This document shows, one piece after another, positions 33,963 through 42,758 of a stretch of 46,488 nt of DNA. The notes beneath the pieces were generated by a model. That model was not told the origin of the DNA. It made no database searches and saw only the letters and a program-made list of their open reading frames with translations. The stretch is from the NCBI GenBank assembly GCA_958477305.1, contig CAUEFI010000020.1, positions 1 to 46,488 of the forward strand, in the 5' to 3' direction. The DNA is from HGM12998 sp900756495. GTDB lineage: Bacteria; Bacillota; Clostridia; Oscillospirales; Oscillospiraceae. Position numbers and translations under genes: made by a program. Position 1 is the stretch's first letter. Each line of letters starts with the position of its first letter.

Positions 33963-34812
33963 TGTTTTTACGCTCCTTCCATGTGATAAGGGCCAGTTCA
34001 ACTCTGGGGCTGTCCACCAGATTCAGGCACCAGTGCCCCACAAGGCGCTTCTCTCCCAGTGTACTCCGGTATGCCTCCAGTGCCTGGCCGTAAGTCCGGC
34101 ACCCCAGCGGGGCGCGCCAATGCTCCAGGGTACAGCTTTCGGTATCCAGGAGGCTCTGGGTCATCTTTCCGCAGAGGTGGACCACCGTACCCGGATTGTC
34201 TGTGCGCAGCCGCTCCAGCAGCCCCAGACAACATTCGCGATAGTGCCGCATAAAGGTGCGCTCCCCCAGAATATCCAGCGCGGCAACCGGATCTGCATAG
34301 GAGAGAATGACTGCGCCCCGGTTGGCGGCCATAGCGGCCCACTCCGCAGCCCAGGCCGCGGCACGGGCCAGAAGTGCGGAGCCCTCCGGCTTGCGCAGAA
34401 CAGAAAAGAGCTTCGGCATGGGCAGAAGAGCCGCGAGTATTGTCAGAGGGCCGTCTACCTGAAAGATAACACGTTCACCCCCGGCGGACAGCAGGTCTAC
34501 AGCCGAGAGCATGGCACGCATACGGGGGGAGAGTACGGCAAAGGCAGGCACCTCCGAAGCGGAGGAGAAGGGAGGCTGTCCGGCCATTGCTCCCGTCACC
34601 GTCAGCACGGTTGGGGCCCCCAGGCCCTCGGCCGCCAGCGTGCTGCAAAATGGAAGCCGGACATATCCGCCCTGTCCGGCGGCAAGGGCTGCCGCCGCAA
34701 TTTTATCAGGAGACAGGTGAAGCATCTCCGGCTGCGAGAGCCCCAGCAGATCTGTAATACCACCGGGAAGCTGAGGATGGTCCTGCCCGCTCTGGCAGAT
34801 AAAACGTTCCAT
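33931..34812 (-). CDS. UroD-fold methyltransferase, short form (293 aa)
   Basis: A 293-residue protein of the uroporphyrinogen decarboxylase/MtaA superfamily, shorter than its three relatives in this locus. The N-terminal Cys/Pro-rich block of MtaA is missing. The zinc-type motif survives as VVHLCGKM (His-x-Cys) and a candidate third ligand as HWCLNLVD. It uses many Ala and Leu codons and looks more divergent than its neighbours. Start MERFIC follows GGAGGGGCG, two bases after the activase stop; it overlaps the corrinoid gene. A methyl transfer step on the adjacent corrinoid protein is inferred; substrate unknown. Confidence 0.8.
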   Translation of the reverse strand: MERFICQSGQDHPQLPGGITDLLGLSQPEMLHLSPDKIAAAALAAGQGGYVRLPFCSTLAAEGLGAPTVLTVTGAMAGQPPFSSASEVPAFAVLSPRMRAMLSAVDLLSAGGERVIFQVDGPLTILAALLPMPKLFSVLRKPEGSALLARAAAWAAEWAAMAANRGAVILSYADPVAALDILGERTFMRHYRECCLGLLERLRTDNPGTVVHLCGKMTQSLLDTESCTLEHWRAPLGCRTYGQALEAYRSTLGEKRLVGHWCLNLVDSPRVELALITWKERKNNAGQETGTAT

Positions 34813-34814
34813 AC

Positions 34815-36419
34815 TCACGCCCCTCCAAATTGCAGGCACTTGGCAAAGCACCGCTCATACCCGGGTGAGGTAGACAACTCGATGTACGATATTTCCCCGG
34901 CGATCCGTCCGGCCCTTGCCCGCTCCTGGCGGGAGAGCAGGCACATGATGGCGCCTGATTTGGCGGCGTTACCCAAGTATGAGATTTTTCCAGCCAGGGC
35001 GGAGGGCAGGAGGCCCGCGCCAACCAGGCTCTCCGGAGCCAGATGCCGGCCAAATTGTCCAGCCACGAGAACACGGTCGATCTCTTCGGGCTGAATCTTG
35101 AGAGATTCCATCAGAGTCAGGCAGCCGGAGAGAATAGCGCCCTTGCACAGCTGAACCTGACGGATATCGTTCTGAGTCAGGAACAGCCCGTTTTCCTCAG
35201 AGAGCACAATACGCCGCTTTCCCGATCCGTCCGTGCCGGAGCACGGGTGGCTGGCGGAAATACGCCCGCTTTTCCCGATCAGTCCGCACTCCGCCGCCTG
35301 ACTCACCGCGTCCAAGAGGCCGCTGCCGCACAACCCGCGGGGCGCGCCGCCGCCAATGACTCCAAGCACTGCCTGCGAACCGCGAAGCAGCACACGATCC
35401 ACAGCGCCGGGGGCGGCCCGCATTCCGCAGCTGATGTTCATGCCCTCCAGCGCCGGCCCGGCCGCGCATGCACAGGCGGCCATCCGGCCTTTCCGGCTGA
35501 GGATCATTTCTCCATTGGTTCCGATGTCCAGAAAGAGGACGGTGTCCTCCGCTGCGTCCAGACGGGCGGCAAGAGCCCCGGCCACAATATCGCCGCCGAT
35601 ATAGGCAGAGACCGGGGGGGAGCACCAGACATGGGCCGCCGGATGGAGCTCTAAACCAAGCTCTGAAGCGGGTACCTCCCGGGCGCCGGTAAACGAGCAG
35701 CGGTATGGGGCGCGCCCCAGGGGTTCCAGCGGTTCCCGCAGCAATGCATGCAGCATTGTGGCATTGCCGCTGACAGCGACCTCAAAGATTGCCCGGGGAG
35801 AAACGCCCATCCTGAAGACACTCTCCTGAAGCGCAGAGACCAGAACACGCTGCAGCTCCGCCGCTCCGCACTCACGTTCTGCCGCATAGTGGATGCGGGA
35901 CAGCACGTCCAGGCCGTAGGCCTTTTGAGGGTTGAGGAATCCATCCTCCCCGGCTGTCTCGCCGGTTTGCAAATCCAGCAGTGTGACCGCTATCGTCGTG
36001 GTGCCGATATCCACGGCCAGACCATAGACGCCGGACGCATCTGGTTCTAAGACACGGTCTCCGCGCAGAACAGAGGTGCCGTGTGTTCCTTTCCGGCAGG
36101 AGACGGCCGGATCAAAAACAAAGGGCGGCAGAACTCCCTCGCCCAGTATGGCACTGGAGTCGGCGGACAGCAGACCCAGCGGATCCACCTCTACCGGCCC
36201 TTCCGGTACGGCCAGACAGGCCAGCCGGATTCCGCTGTGCAGTTCCTCAGAAGTGAGAAACGCCTTCTCTTCGGGTGTGACGGGACCGGCTTTTCCACGC
36301 AGCAGGCGTACCCTGCATTTCCCGCACAGCCCTTTGCCGTTGCACGGGCTCTCCAGAAGGATTCCGGCGCCCCGCAGCTGGTTGAGAATCGTATCACCGG
36401 TTCCCGTTATCTGCAGCAT
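34815..36419 (-). CDS. Corrinoid-protein reductive activase ([2Fe-2S] + ASKHA/DUF4445)
   Basis: A 534-residue RACo/RamA-like protein. An N-terminal ferredoxin domain has C26-x5-C32-x2-C35 and C68 (SPCNGKGLCGKCRVRLL, RLACLA) for a [2Fe-2S] cluster. The C-terminal ~400 residues are an ATP-binding actin/Hsp70-like fold (GLAVDIGTTTIAVTLLD, FLDIGTNGEMIL, the VLVAGQFGRHL end). Such proteins use ATP to drive reduction of inactive Co(II) to Co(I). It overlaps the preceding methyltransferase by 26 bp. It differs from archaeal RamA, whose clusters are [4Fe-4S]. Assignment is confident by domain order and context. Confidence 0.93.
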   Translation of the reverse strand: MLQITGTGDTILNQLRGAGILLESPCNGKGLCGKCRVRLLRGKAGPVTPEEKAFLTSEELHSGIRLACLAVPEGPVEVDPLGLLSADSSAILGEGVLPPFVFDPAVSCRKGTHGTSVLRGDRVLEPDASGVYGLAVDIGTTTIAVTLLDLQTGETAGEDGFLNPQKAYGLDVLSRIHYAAERECGAAELQRVLVSALQESVFRMGVSPRAIFEVAVSGNATMLHALLREPLEPLGRAPYRCSFTGAREVPASELGLELHPAAHVWCSPPVSAYIGGDIVAGALAARLDAAEDTVLFLDIGTNGEMILSRKGRMAACACAAGPALEGMNISCGMRAAPGAVDRVLLRGSQAVLGVIGGGAPRGLCGSGLLDAVSQAAECGLIGKSGRISASHPCSGTDGSGKRRIVLSEENGLFLTQNDIRQVQLCKGAILSGCLTLMESLKIQPEEIDRVLVAGQFGRHLAPESLVGAGLLPSALAGKISYLGNAAKSGAIMCLLSRQERARAGRIAGEISYIELSTSPGYERCFAKCLQFGGA

Positions 36420-37449
36420 GGGCCTCCTCCTTCACAGTCTCCATCAATATCCGGATATTCTCCAGCGGGGTAGTGGTGCCCAGTCCACAGGCCGGGGCGA
36501 GAATATTCACGCCGCTCTTCAGACAGCCGCGGCAAAGTCCGCGTACTGTTTGGGGTGTCCCGCCCGCAAGGGCGAAGGTACTTACATTGCCCATCACCGC
36601 CTTGCCCGGCACGTTTTTGAGTACGTCGCGGATACTGACCACCGCATCAAAACTGATGGCATCGCACTCAAGCTGAGCGAGTTGAGGATAGATGGACTGA
36701 AGGCGGCCGCAGATATGGACGATGACGCCGCGGCACAGGGGACGGAGGGCCCGGCAAAGCCGGTTGAGAGCGGGGAGAGCATACTCCTCAAAGAGCTTCG
36801 GACCCAGTATCTCCCCTGTCCCGCTGGGATCGGAGATGGCAATAAACGATGCGCCGGACTCAATCTGGGCCTTACCAAATGCAATCAGGTTATCGGTGAC
36901 AAACTCCATCAGGGCATGGGCGTTCTCACGCTTTTTGCGCAGGTCCTTATAAAAGCACGCCGCATCAGCCAGCGAGGAGGCCAGGCTGACGGGGCCGGTC
37001 AGACTGCCGGTAATGGCTGCGTCCGGATAGCGCTGCTCAATCATGGAGAGCGCCTCCAGTACGACCTTGGGCCGCCCGGCGGAGAGATCCATGTGCGGGA
37101 GGTCGCGCCAGCCGTCTACCGAGGAAATGGGATAGGATGTGACACGGGGCTCGGTATAGCGGTCGCCCAAATCCACCTGGGCCCCCATGGACTCTGCCTC
37201 TACCGTCATACAAAAGGGGACGCCGATGTTGTCAAAGAGCTGATTTGTGTATACAGCGGCGGCCAGCTCTGCCATGACCGCCGGGCGGAGGTGGGCTTCC
37301 GGCCAGCAGACGCCGCAGAGGTCCATCAGCTGTGCGGTCAGCATATTCATCATCCCGCCGGGGCAGATACAGGGGCGGCGCGTTGACCTCTTCCCATGCA
37401 GAGATTCTTCCAAAAGATCGGCAGGGGTAAAACCGTTTTGCTGTCTCAT
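36394..37449 (-). CDS. UroD-fold methyltransferase, MtaA/MtbA-like (351 aa)
   Basis: A 351-residue member closest in feel to MtaA/MtbA methylcobamide acceptor methyltransferases: N-terminal RRPCICPGGMMNMLTAQL, central ISDPSGTGEILGPKLFEEY, and zinc-site residues in VIVHICGRLQ and APACGLGTTTPLENI. These enzymes move the methyl group from corrinoid to a thiol or tetrahydrofolate. It begins one base after the preceding UroD-fold stop and overlaps the activase, so it belongs to the core operon. In acceptor position it would use tetrahydrofolate in a bacterium; this is inference. Confidence 0.88.
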   Translation of the reverse strand: MRQQNGFTPADLLEESLHGKRSTRRPCICPGGMMNMLTAQLMDLCGVCWPEAHLRPAVMAELAAAVYTNQLFDNIGVPFCMTVEAESMGAQVDLGDRYTEPRVTSYPISSVDGWRDLPHMDLSAGRPKVVLEALSMIEQRYPDAAITGSLTGPVSLASSLADAACFYKDLRKKRENAHALMEFVTDNLIAFGKAQIESGASFIAISDPSGTGEILGPKLFEEYALPALNRLCRALRPLCRGVIVHICGRLQSIYPQLAQLECDAISFDAVVSIRDVLKNVPGKAVMGNVSTFALAGGTPQTVRGLCRGCLKSGVNILAPACGLGTTTPLENIRILMETVKEEAHAADNGNR

Positions 37450-37450
37450 A

Positions 37451-38605
37451 CTAAACCAGCCCCTCCTCGATCAAGCCCCGACAGAGCTGTCCCTTTTTGG
37501 CACCCCGTCCATACCGGCGGGCGGCATACACATAGGCTCGAAGATTTTCTATCGGAGTGCCGACAGGAATCTGGCAGCCAACCGCCAACATGTATCCCAT
37601 GGGGTTATCACTACACTTGATCAGGCACTGCTGCACGGAATGTATTACATCGTCAATGGTGCCGTTTTTTAGCACATCCACAGGAGGTACATTTCCCAAT
37701 ATCATCATCCTGTCGCCTACGGCTTCTTTCAACTCCTGCAAATCCTCACAGTTATCTACAGAGAAAGAAGGCATGCCTAGATCGGATAAATAACTCCAAA
37801 TAGGCTTTGTTTTTCCGCAGATATGTACACCTGGTATCTTGCCCGTCAACCGTTTGAAGCCGGCAAGCAAGTCCTGTAAGTGGGGTACACAGAACTCCTG
37901 AAATTGCCGTTCACTGATTAAATACATAGAAGATACCGGGTCAGAGAAGCTTGCGGTAGCAGGACCGAGTTCCTCAATGACAGCTTCCAGCCATTTAAGG
38001 CTGCAGTGTACGCTTAAATCCAGAAGTTCATGTACCTTTGCCTTGTTTTTGAGCATATCCCGCATCAGCAGCTCGGGCTTACGAATGGCGGCGGCGGTAG
38101 ACAATGGGCCGACTACCCCTAGAGTAACAGGAAAGTTATTTCCACACTCCTTTTTGTACTGACGAACAAGAGCAGTTTTTTGGGATAGAAATTCGTTTGT
38201 TTTGGGGTCAAACTTGGTATACATCTCAGGAAGCATGTCGTAGTCTGTCAAAACAAAGTCGGTCACATAATCAACACTATTTTCCGGGTATTTTATCGTA
38301 GAGCCCAATGCCGCTCCGATTCCCCGGAGCCCAATAGAGACCGTAGCGCTTTTGCCCTCGCCAAGTTCTGGATTAGTGCGGATGAATTCCAGTTCCGCGC
38401 GCCGCGCGTCAAAACTCTGATTATACTGCCTCACTGTATAGCCATACAGGGGAGCCGCCGTTTCCCCCAGTGTCAGGGCATATGGTACATGATCCACCTC
38501 ATCCCCGTTGGCGTAAGCCGCCATACGCTCTGCATTGGTCATTTCCTCCGGGTACGCGCTCAGCCCCTCCATCAATGTTTTATAATCCATATCAATACGT
38601 CCCAT
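37451..38605 (-). CDS. UroD-fold methyltransferase of module A (384 aa)
   Basis: A 384-residue MtaA/CmuA-type protein. Zinc-site signatures are PGVHICGKTKPIW and AVGCQIPVGTPIENL; SFSDPVSSMYLISERQFQEF marks the substrate face of the barrel. The gene uses more A/T-ending codons than the next gene downstream, so a compositional step falls near 37450. Its start is unclear: the first ATG has no ribosome site, and an ATG at 38590 has only GGGACG upstream. A terminator-like hairpin sits between it and the module A permease. Grouped with a transporter, it probably acts as the substrate-specific demethylase of that module; substrate unknown. Confidence 0.85.
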   Translation of the reverse strand: MGRIDMDYKTLMEGLSAYPEEMTNAERMAAYANGDEVDHVPYALTLGETAAPLYGYTVRQYNQSFDARRAELEFIRTNPELGEGKSATVSIGLRGIGAALGSTIKYPENSVDYVTDFVLTDYDMLPEMYTKFDPKTNEFLSQKTALVRQYKKECGNNFPVTLGVVGPLSTAAAIRKPELLMRDMLKNKAKVHELLDLSVHCSLKWLEAVIEELGPATASFSDPVSSMYLISERQFQEFCVPHLQDLLAGFKRLTGKIPGVHICGKTKPIWSYLSDLGMPSFSVDNCEDLQELKEAVGDRMMILGNVPPVDVLKNGTIDDVIHSVQQCLIKCSDNPMGYMLAVGCQIPVGTPIENLRAYVYAARRYGRGAKKGQLCRGLIEEGLV

Positions 38606-38620
38606 TTTATGATAAAGAAA

Positions 38621-38656
38621 AGGATACGCAAAGTATAAGTGTCATTTTCGTATCCT
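38621..38656 (-). terminator. Attenuator-like hairpin between module A transporter and methyltransferase
   Basis: AGGATACG / CGTATCCT with a 20-nt loop, followed on the minus strand by TTTTCTTT, in the 62-bp gap between two same-strand genes. It would limit read-through from the transporter genes into the methyltransferase genes. The long loop makes strong termination doubtful. Confidence 0.5.
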
Positions 38657-38667
38657 CTTCTTCAAAA

Positions 38668-39429
38668 CTAATCGATCGTCCAATGCAACATGCGGTCTTT
38701 TAGTTTTTCAACGATTTGCATCACGATAACCATAACCAGTGCCAGGAAAAGAAATCCGCTCCAAACGTGCTGGAACCGTCCTAAGTCAGAGTTAGCTTTT
38801 ACGAAATAGCCCATGCCAAGCTTAGTTCCATACATCTCTGCAAACACAAGGCTGAGGAATGAACTTCTCAGAGCTGTGACAAAACCACCAGCCATGGAAG
38901 GAAACGCTGCCGGCAAAACGATTTTGATCAACCGCTTTGCGCCGGATACCCCAAGCACGGTCGCATTGTCCAAATATCGTTTATCAATGGTCATAATACC
39001 ATTAATGGTGGCGAACAGCATGCTCCAGACGGTTCCCCAGACAACCAGAAACAGACCTGCTGCTCGTAGTGTTGGTGCCAGATGGATCGCAAAAGGTGAA
39101 AGCAGGATAACAGGGATCATGCTGACCGCATAGATGAACGGATGGATTGTTTTTCTGATCCTTTTGTTCAGCCCCATGGGAATACCCAGCGCCAACGCCA
39201 GAACTACACCAATGATTACACCGGGAATGAGCAGTTCAAAAGATGCCTTTAGGTTTGCCAACATATCGGGCCAGTGCTCCAGAAAGGACTGTCCGATGGT
39301 ACCTACCTGTGGGAATATATATCGGTCCAGGAATTCCAAATCGGTGGCAATCTTATAGACTAGAAAGATACCCACAAAAATCAGTATCGTGCCAGTGTAA
39401 TTTTTAAAAAAAGCTCTCAGCCTATTCAT
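38668..39429 (-). CDS. TauC/SsuC-like ABC permease, module A
   Basis: A 253-residue membrane protein of the nitrate/sulfonate/taurine (SsuC) permease family, with about six hydrophobic segments. The coupling loop reads DNATVLGVSGAKRLIKIVLP. An AGGGGA site precedes the ATG and the lipoprotein gene ends 19 bp upstream. It pairs with the lipoprotein and ATPase of the same module and is clearly paralogous to the module B permease (both share MTIDKRYL, a GMGYF motif and a LHWTID/LYWTIN end). Confidence 0.9.
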   Translation of the reverse strand: MNRLRAFFKNYTGTILIFVGIFLVYKIATDLEFLDRYIFPQVGTIGQSFLEHWPDMLANLKASFELLIPGVIIGVVLALALGIPMGLNKRIRKTIHPFIYAVSMIPVILLSPFAIHLAPTLRAAGLFLVVWGTVWSMLFATINGIMTIDKRYLDNATVLGVSGAKRLIKIVLPAAFPSMAGGFVTALRSSFLSLVFAEMYGTKLGMGYFVKANSDLGRFQHVWSGFLFLALVMVIVMQIVEKLKDRMLHWTID

Positions 39430-39448
39430 GACACTTTGTTTCCCCTAA

Positions 39449-40582
39449 CTACAGAATGTCAGAATTGACTTCGTTAAAGTACGCCACATAATAATCATAG
39501 TATTCGGGATTCTCATCGTAGTAGTCTTCATAAGCCGCATCTAACGCCGCTTTATAGATATCCGTCGTGAAATGCTCTTTCAGGTTCTGAATATCCGTGT
39601 TTTCTCCCAAGACCCCCAGACGGTCCAGGTAATCCCAAGCCCTGGAAGTAGCCTGCCAATGAGGATCCAGACGAATCATAAAATGATCATTCTTTATAAA
39701 ACCCTCTACATATTCTTTAGTCAGCTCGGTCTGTGCTACGGTTACTTCAACTGCAAAGTCTTTATCGGTTTCCAGCACTTCCTGAGCGCGCATCCAGGCT
39801 TTCATCAGGCAGACCGCCGCATCCTGGTTCTCGTTGAGCCATTCTGTTGTTGAATAGACGCGGCAGCAGGAGTACTCAGGGAGCAAATCGCTGGCAAAGC
39901 ACGCTGGGATCAGGCCCATCTCCGCAGCCTGGGTATGCAGACCTGTGGTAGAAGGGCAATAATCCGCCTCACCCTTTCGTACTAGCTCCAAGTTGGACGT
40001 TACGTCCACAGACTGAACCCACTCAATATCATTGTAGGGGTCATAACCCAAATCCATTAAGGGGCCGGAAATGTAATAAGCAGCAGGAGAGCCGATAACA
40101 CGTTTGCCGATGAGATCTTCCACGCTGCTGATTTCACTGCCCTCTCGACCGATAACGGGCATACAGCCCTGCAACATATATCCACCGAAAATGGTAAATT
40201 CACTGCCATCCGCAATAGACTGTAATGGAACGGTTGTTCCGTATGTAGAAGCAACATCCACTTGGCCGGCGAGCAGTGCGGCGTTTGCGTCAACGGGATA
40301 GTGAGTAAAATAAAGTTCAACCTGAACACCCACGTCTTCATAGAAGCCCTTCTCCTCAGCGATGGCGTGCAGAATATGACCACTGTAAGGGGTGCAGGCT
40401 ACACGGATGACAGGTGTTTCTTCTGGAGTATCGGCATCAAAATTCTGTGAAGCCTCAGTTCCGGGGATCGTATCAGGCGACCCGGTACCACCAGTTGTCT
40501 TATCTTTTCCCGACAGACAGCCGGTAAGCAGCGATATCACCATGGCAGAAAATAAAAGCAGAGTTATCAGTTTTTTTTTCAT
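39449..40582 (-). CDS. NMT1/SsuA-like substrate-binding lipoprotein, module A
   Basis: A 377-residue lipoprotein: signal peptide and lipobox LTGC (Cys22), then a periplasmic-binding domain of the nitrate/sulfonate/thiamine-precursor type (VRVACTPYSGHILHAIAEEKGF, DANAALLAGQVDVASTYGTT, VIGSPAAYYISGPLMDLGYD). The C-terminus is acidic and Tyr-rich (YEDYYDENPEYYDYYVAYF). It determines what module A imports; the ligand class cannot be read off. The module B lipoprotein shares layout and short motifs, but many ligand-pocket segments differ. Confidence 0.9.
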   Translation of the reverse strand: MKKKLITLLLFSAMVISLLTGCLSGKDKTTGGTGSPDTIPGTEASQNFDADTPEETPVIRVACTPYSGHILHAIAEEKGFYEDVGVQVELYFTHYPVDANAALLAGQVDVASTYGTTVPLQSIADGSEFTIFGGYMLQGCMPVIGREGSEISSVEDLIGKRVIGSPAAYYISGPLMDLGYDPYNDIEWVQSVDVTSNLELVRKGEADYCPSTTGLHTQAAEMGLIPACFASDLLPEYSCCRVYSTTEWLNENQDAAVCLMKAWMRAQEVLETDKDFAVEVTVAQTELTKEYVEGFIKNDHFMIRLDPHWQATSRAWDYLDRLGVLGENTDIQNLKEHFTTDIYKAALDAAYEDYYDENPEYYDYYVAYFNEVNSDIL

Positions 40583-40630
40583 AGTTCCTTCTCTCTTCCT
40601 TTTTATTTTTTATATAATCAGGCGGTGTGC

Positions 40631-41416
40631 TTAATTGCACCGCCCAACAATATCCTGATGGAATTGCTTGATTAACTCGTTGCGCATCCGCATAGCTTCC
40701 GGATCTTCGTACAAGGTTTCGCGCGTATGCCGCTTTTCTTCGGGGATTTTCTGTTCATAAATAATTTGGCTCGGAGTTTGCCCTAACACACATATCCGGT
40801 TTGCCAACAAGAGGGCTTCATCCACATCATGGGTCACGAAAAATACCGTCTTCTTCTGTGCTTCCTTTGCCCAGAGCTCCAATACCATATCCTGCAGCTT
40901 GGCCCTTGTCAGCGCATCCAATGCGCCGAAAGGCTCGTCCATCAGCAAAATCGTGGGGTCGACGCTAAATGACCGGGCAATGGCGCACCGCTGCTTCATT
41001 CCGCCAGAGAGTTCCTTCGGATATTTATGGAATACTTCTTCATCCAAACCTACACTGCAAATGGCCTGAAGGGCGATCTGCTTCAGCTCTTTTTTCTTTT
41101 TTGCAGGAAACTTTTCCTCCAGGGCCAGCAGTATATTTTCACCTGCTGTCATCCAAGGGAACAGACCGTAGTCCTGAAAAACCACGCTTCGTTCCAGATC
41201 GGCTCCCTTCAGCACCTTATCCCCTATTTTTATTTGCCCCGACGTTGGTTTTTCTAACCCTGCCAATAGGCGCAGCAGTGTACTTTTACCACAACCGGAC
41301 TGCCCTAACAGGCAGACAAATTCTCCTGCACTTACCTCGAGATTGATATCCTCCAATATCAACCTGCCGCCTTCGCTATAAGAAAATGAAAGGTGCTCAA
41401 TTACGACGTCATGCAT
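40631..41416 (-). CDS. TauB/SsuB-like ABC ATPase, module A
   Basis: A 261-residue ATPase. Walker A GQSGCGKST, Q-loop VVFQDYGLFPW, signature LSGGMKQR, Walker B ILLMDEPFGALD, switch FFVTHDVDEA. The start MHDVVIEH follows GAGGGGAA; an in-frame extension upstream is not protein-like. It heads module A and is strongly similar to the module B ATPase along its whole length. No convincing sigma-A promoter was found in the 210 bp upstream, apart from a 15-bp palindrome. Confidence 0.93.
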   Translation of the reverse strand: MHDVVIEHLSFSYSEGGRLILEDINLEVSAGEFVCLLGQSGCGKSTLLRLLAGLEKPTSGQIKIGDKVLKGADLERSVVFQDYGLFPWMTAGENILLALEEKFPAKKKKELKQIALQAICSVGLDEEVFHKYPKELSGGMKQRCAIARSFSVDPTILLMDEPFGALDALTRAKLQDMVLELWAKEAQKKTVFFVTHDVDEALLLANRICVLGQTPSQIIYEQKIPEEKRHTRETLYEDPEAMRMRNELIKQFHQDIVGRCN

Positions 41417-41469
41417 ATTTCTGTTCCCCTCAGATTTTTCTTGCAGAAAGCCACTGATCACATGTAAGT

Positions 41470-41484
41470 TATTTCCAGGAAATA
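41470..41484. promoter_or_regulatory. 15-bp palindrome upstream of module A
   Basis: TATTTCCAGGAAATA, a perfect 7+1+7 dyad, lies 54 bp upstream of the module A ATPase start. It may be an operator; no regulator gene is linked. Confidence 0.25.
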
Positions 41485-41626
41485 GGGGAAACATCTTGTC
41501 TGCGTTCCTGTGGACTGCTTTTGTTGTGGAGGTGCCGCTTATTTTATTATTAGAGGTTATGATAGGCAGACGGTTTGCCGAACAGCAGACTCCCGGGCGG
41601 CGTTGGACGGTTGGCATCCTGGGGTG

Positions 41627-42721
41627 TCATAGAGTGCGCGTTCCGCCGCCGCAGGCTGCAATCAGATCGTCCACGTGCTCGGGGACGACGGGGTAGCCCA
41701 CATCCCGTACAGCGTCCATCATGGCCTGAATGTTTTCCAATGGGGTCTCTACAGGAAGGCTGCACCCGGACATCACGACATAGCCTTTGGGGGAGTCGTA
41801 GCCCTCGCGGATGCAAGCCAGCGTTTTCAACCTGACCTCCAGGGGAGAGCCGGAATACATTACGCCGCCGGGATCTACGTTGCCCAGGATTTTGGTTTTC
41901 CCGCCGATGGAATTCTTGCATTCTGTCAGACTGGCTACATTATCAATGCTCATACCGGCGATCCCCATATCCGCCAGATCAGTCCAGAGCCGGCTGCTCT
42001 TTCCGCACACATGAATAATGACATTTCTGCCCAGTCCTCTGATGTAATCCACCAGCTCCCGGAGGTAGGGCAGAGAGAAGGTGCGGAAATCCCTTGGACT
42101 GACCACGGTGGAGGAGGACATGGGTTCAGAGATGGCTGGCGTCAGTCCGAGGTTGACGGACGCCGCCGCATAGGCCTTGCAGGTTTCCAGAGAGACCCTG
42201 CAGAGCTTGTGGACGGCCTCCGGGTTTTTGTGCATCAGTCCAAGCGTCTCCTTTACGCCCATCAGAAAAAAGGCGTTGGTAAAGGGACCGACTACGCCGC
42301 AGGAGCAGCCGATTTCGTCCCCCACCTCGTCCACAAGGTATTTCATGGCCTCCAATTGGACTGGCAGCCGCCCGTCCTTAAAGGGATCGGCAGGTTGGAG
42401 AGAGTCAATCTGGCTCTCATCCTGAATGGCGGGCTGCTCCAGATCAGCCGTATTATCGGCCGGATATTTTACCTTGGCCCCCATGGCCTCCGCCCAGGGA
42501 AACAGATCGGTAAAGATGCGGATGCTGTCGTAGCCGAATCGGCGATAGGCTGCAATCTGCGCCTTTGCCAATACTTTTGGATCTGAGTTAAATGCAGAGA
42601 TTTTGCAGCCGTAAATGCGCGCTACGCCGTTGGCGATGTTCGGGTTGCAGGGCAGCCGGTCGGCTGGCTTGCCCTGGGCAATGGCAGCGGCGCGCTGAGC
42701 GGGGGTCATTTGGTCAAGCAT
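41627..42721 (-). CDS. UroD-fold methyltransferase of module B (364 aa)
   Basis: A 364-residue MtaA/CmuA-like protein: LDQMTPAQRAAAIAQGKPAD at the N-terminus, ISEPMSSSTVVSPRDFRTF on the barrel face, and zinc-site residues in VIIHVCGKSSRLW and VVMSGCSLPVETPLENI. GGGAGGAA precedes the ATG. It is the last gene of module B, 210 bp before module A begins, and its counterpart in module A occupies the same place. The codon choice matches the bulk of the window, unlike module A. Its likely job is removing a methyl group from whatever module B imports and passing it to the shared corrinoid protein. Confidence 0.87.
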   Translation of the reverse strand: MLDQMTPAQRAAAIAQGKPADRLPCNPNIANGVARIYGCKISAFNSDPKVLAKAQIAAYRRFGYDSIRIFTDLFPWAEAMGAKVKYPADNTADLEQPAIQDESQIDSLQPADPFKDGRLPVQLEAMKYLVDEVGDEIGCSCGVVGPFTNAFFLMGVKETLGLMHKNPEAVHKLCRVSLETCKAYAAASVNLGLTPAISEPMSSSTVVSPRDFRTFSLPYLRELVDYIRGLGRNVIIHVCGKSSRLWTDLADMGIAGMSIDNVASLTECKNSIGGKTKILGNVDPGGVMYSGSPLEVRLKTLACIREGYDSPKGYVVMSGCSLPVETPLENIQAMMDAVRDVGYPVVPEHVDDLIAACGGGTRTL

Positions 42722-42758
42722 TTCATTTCCTCCCGGCGGTTCCTGGAATAGGAAGCGC

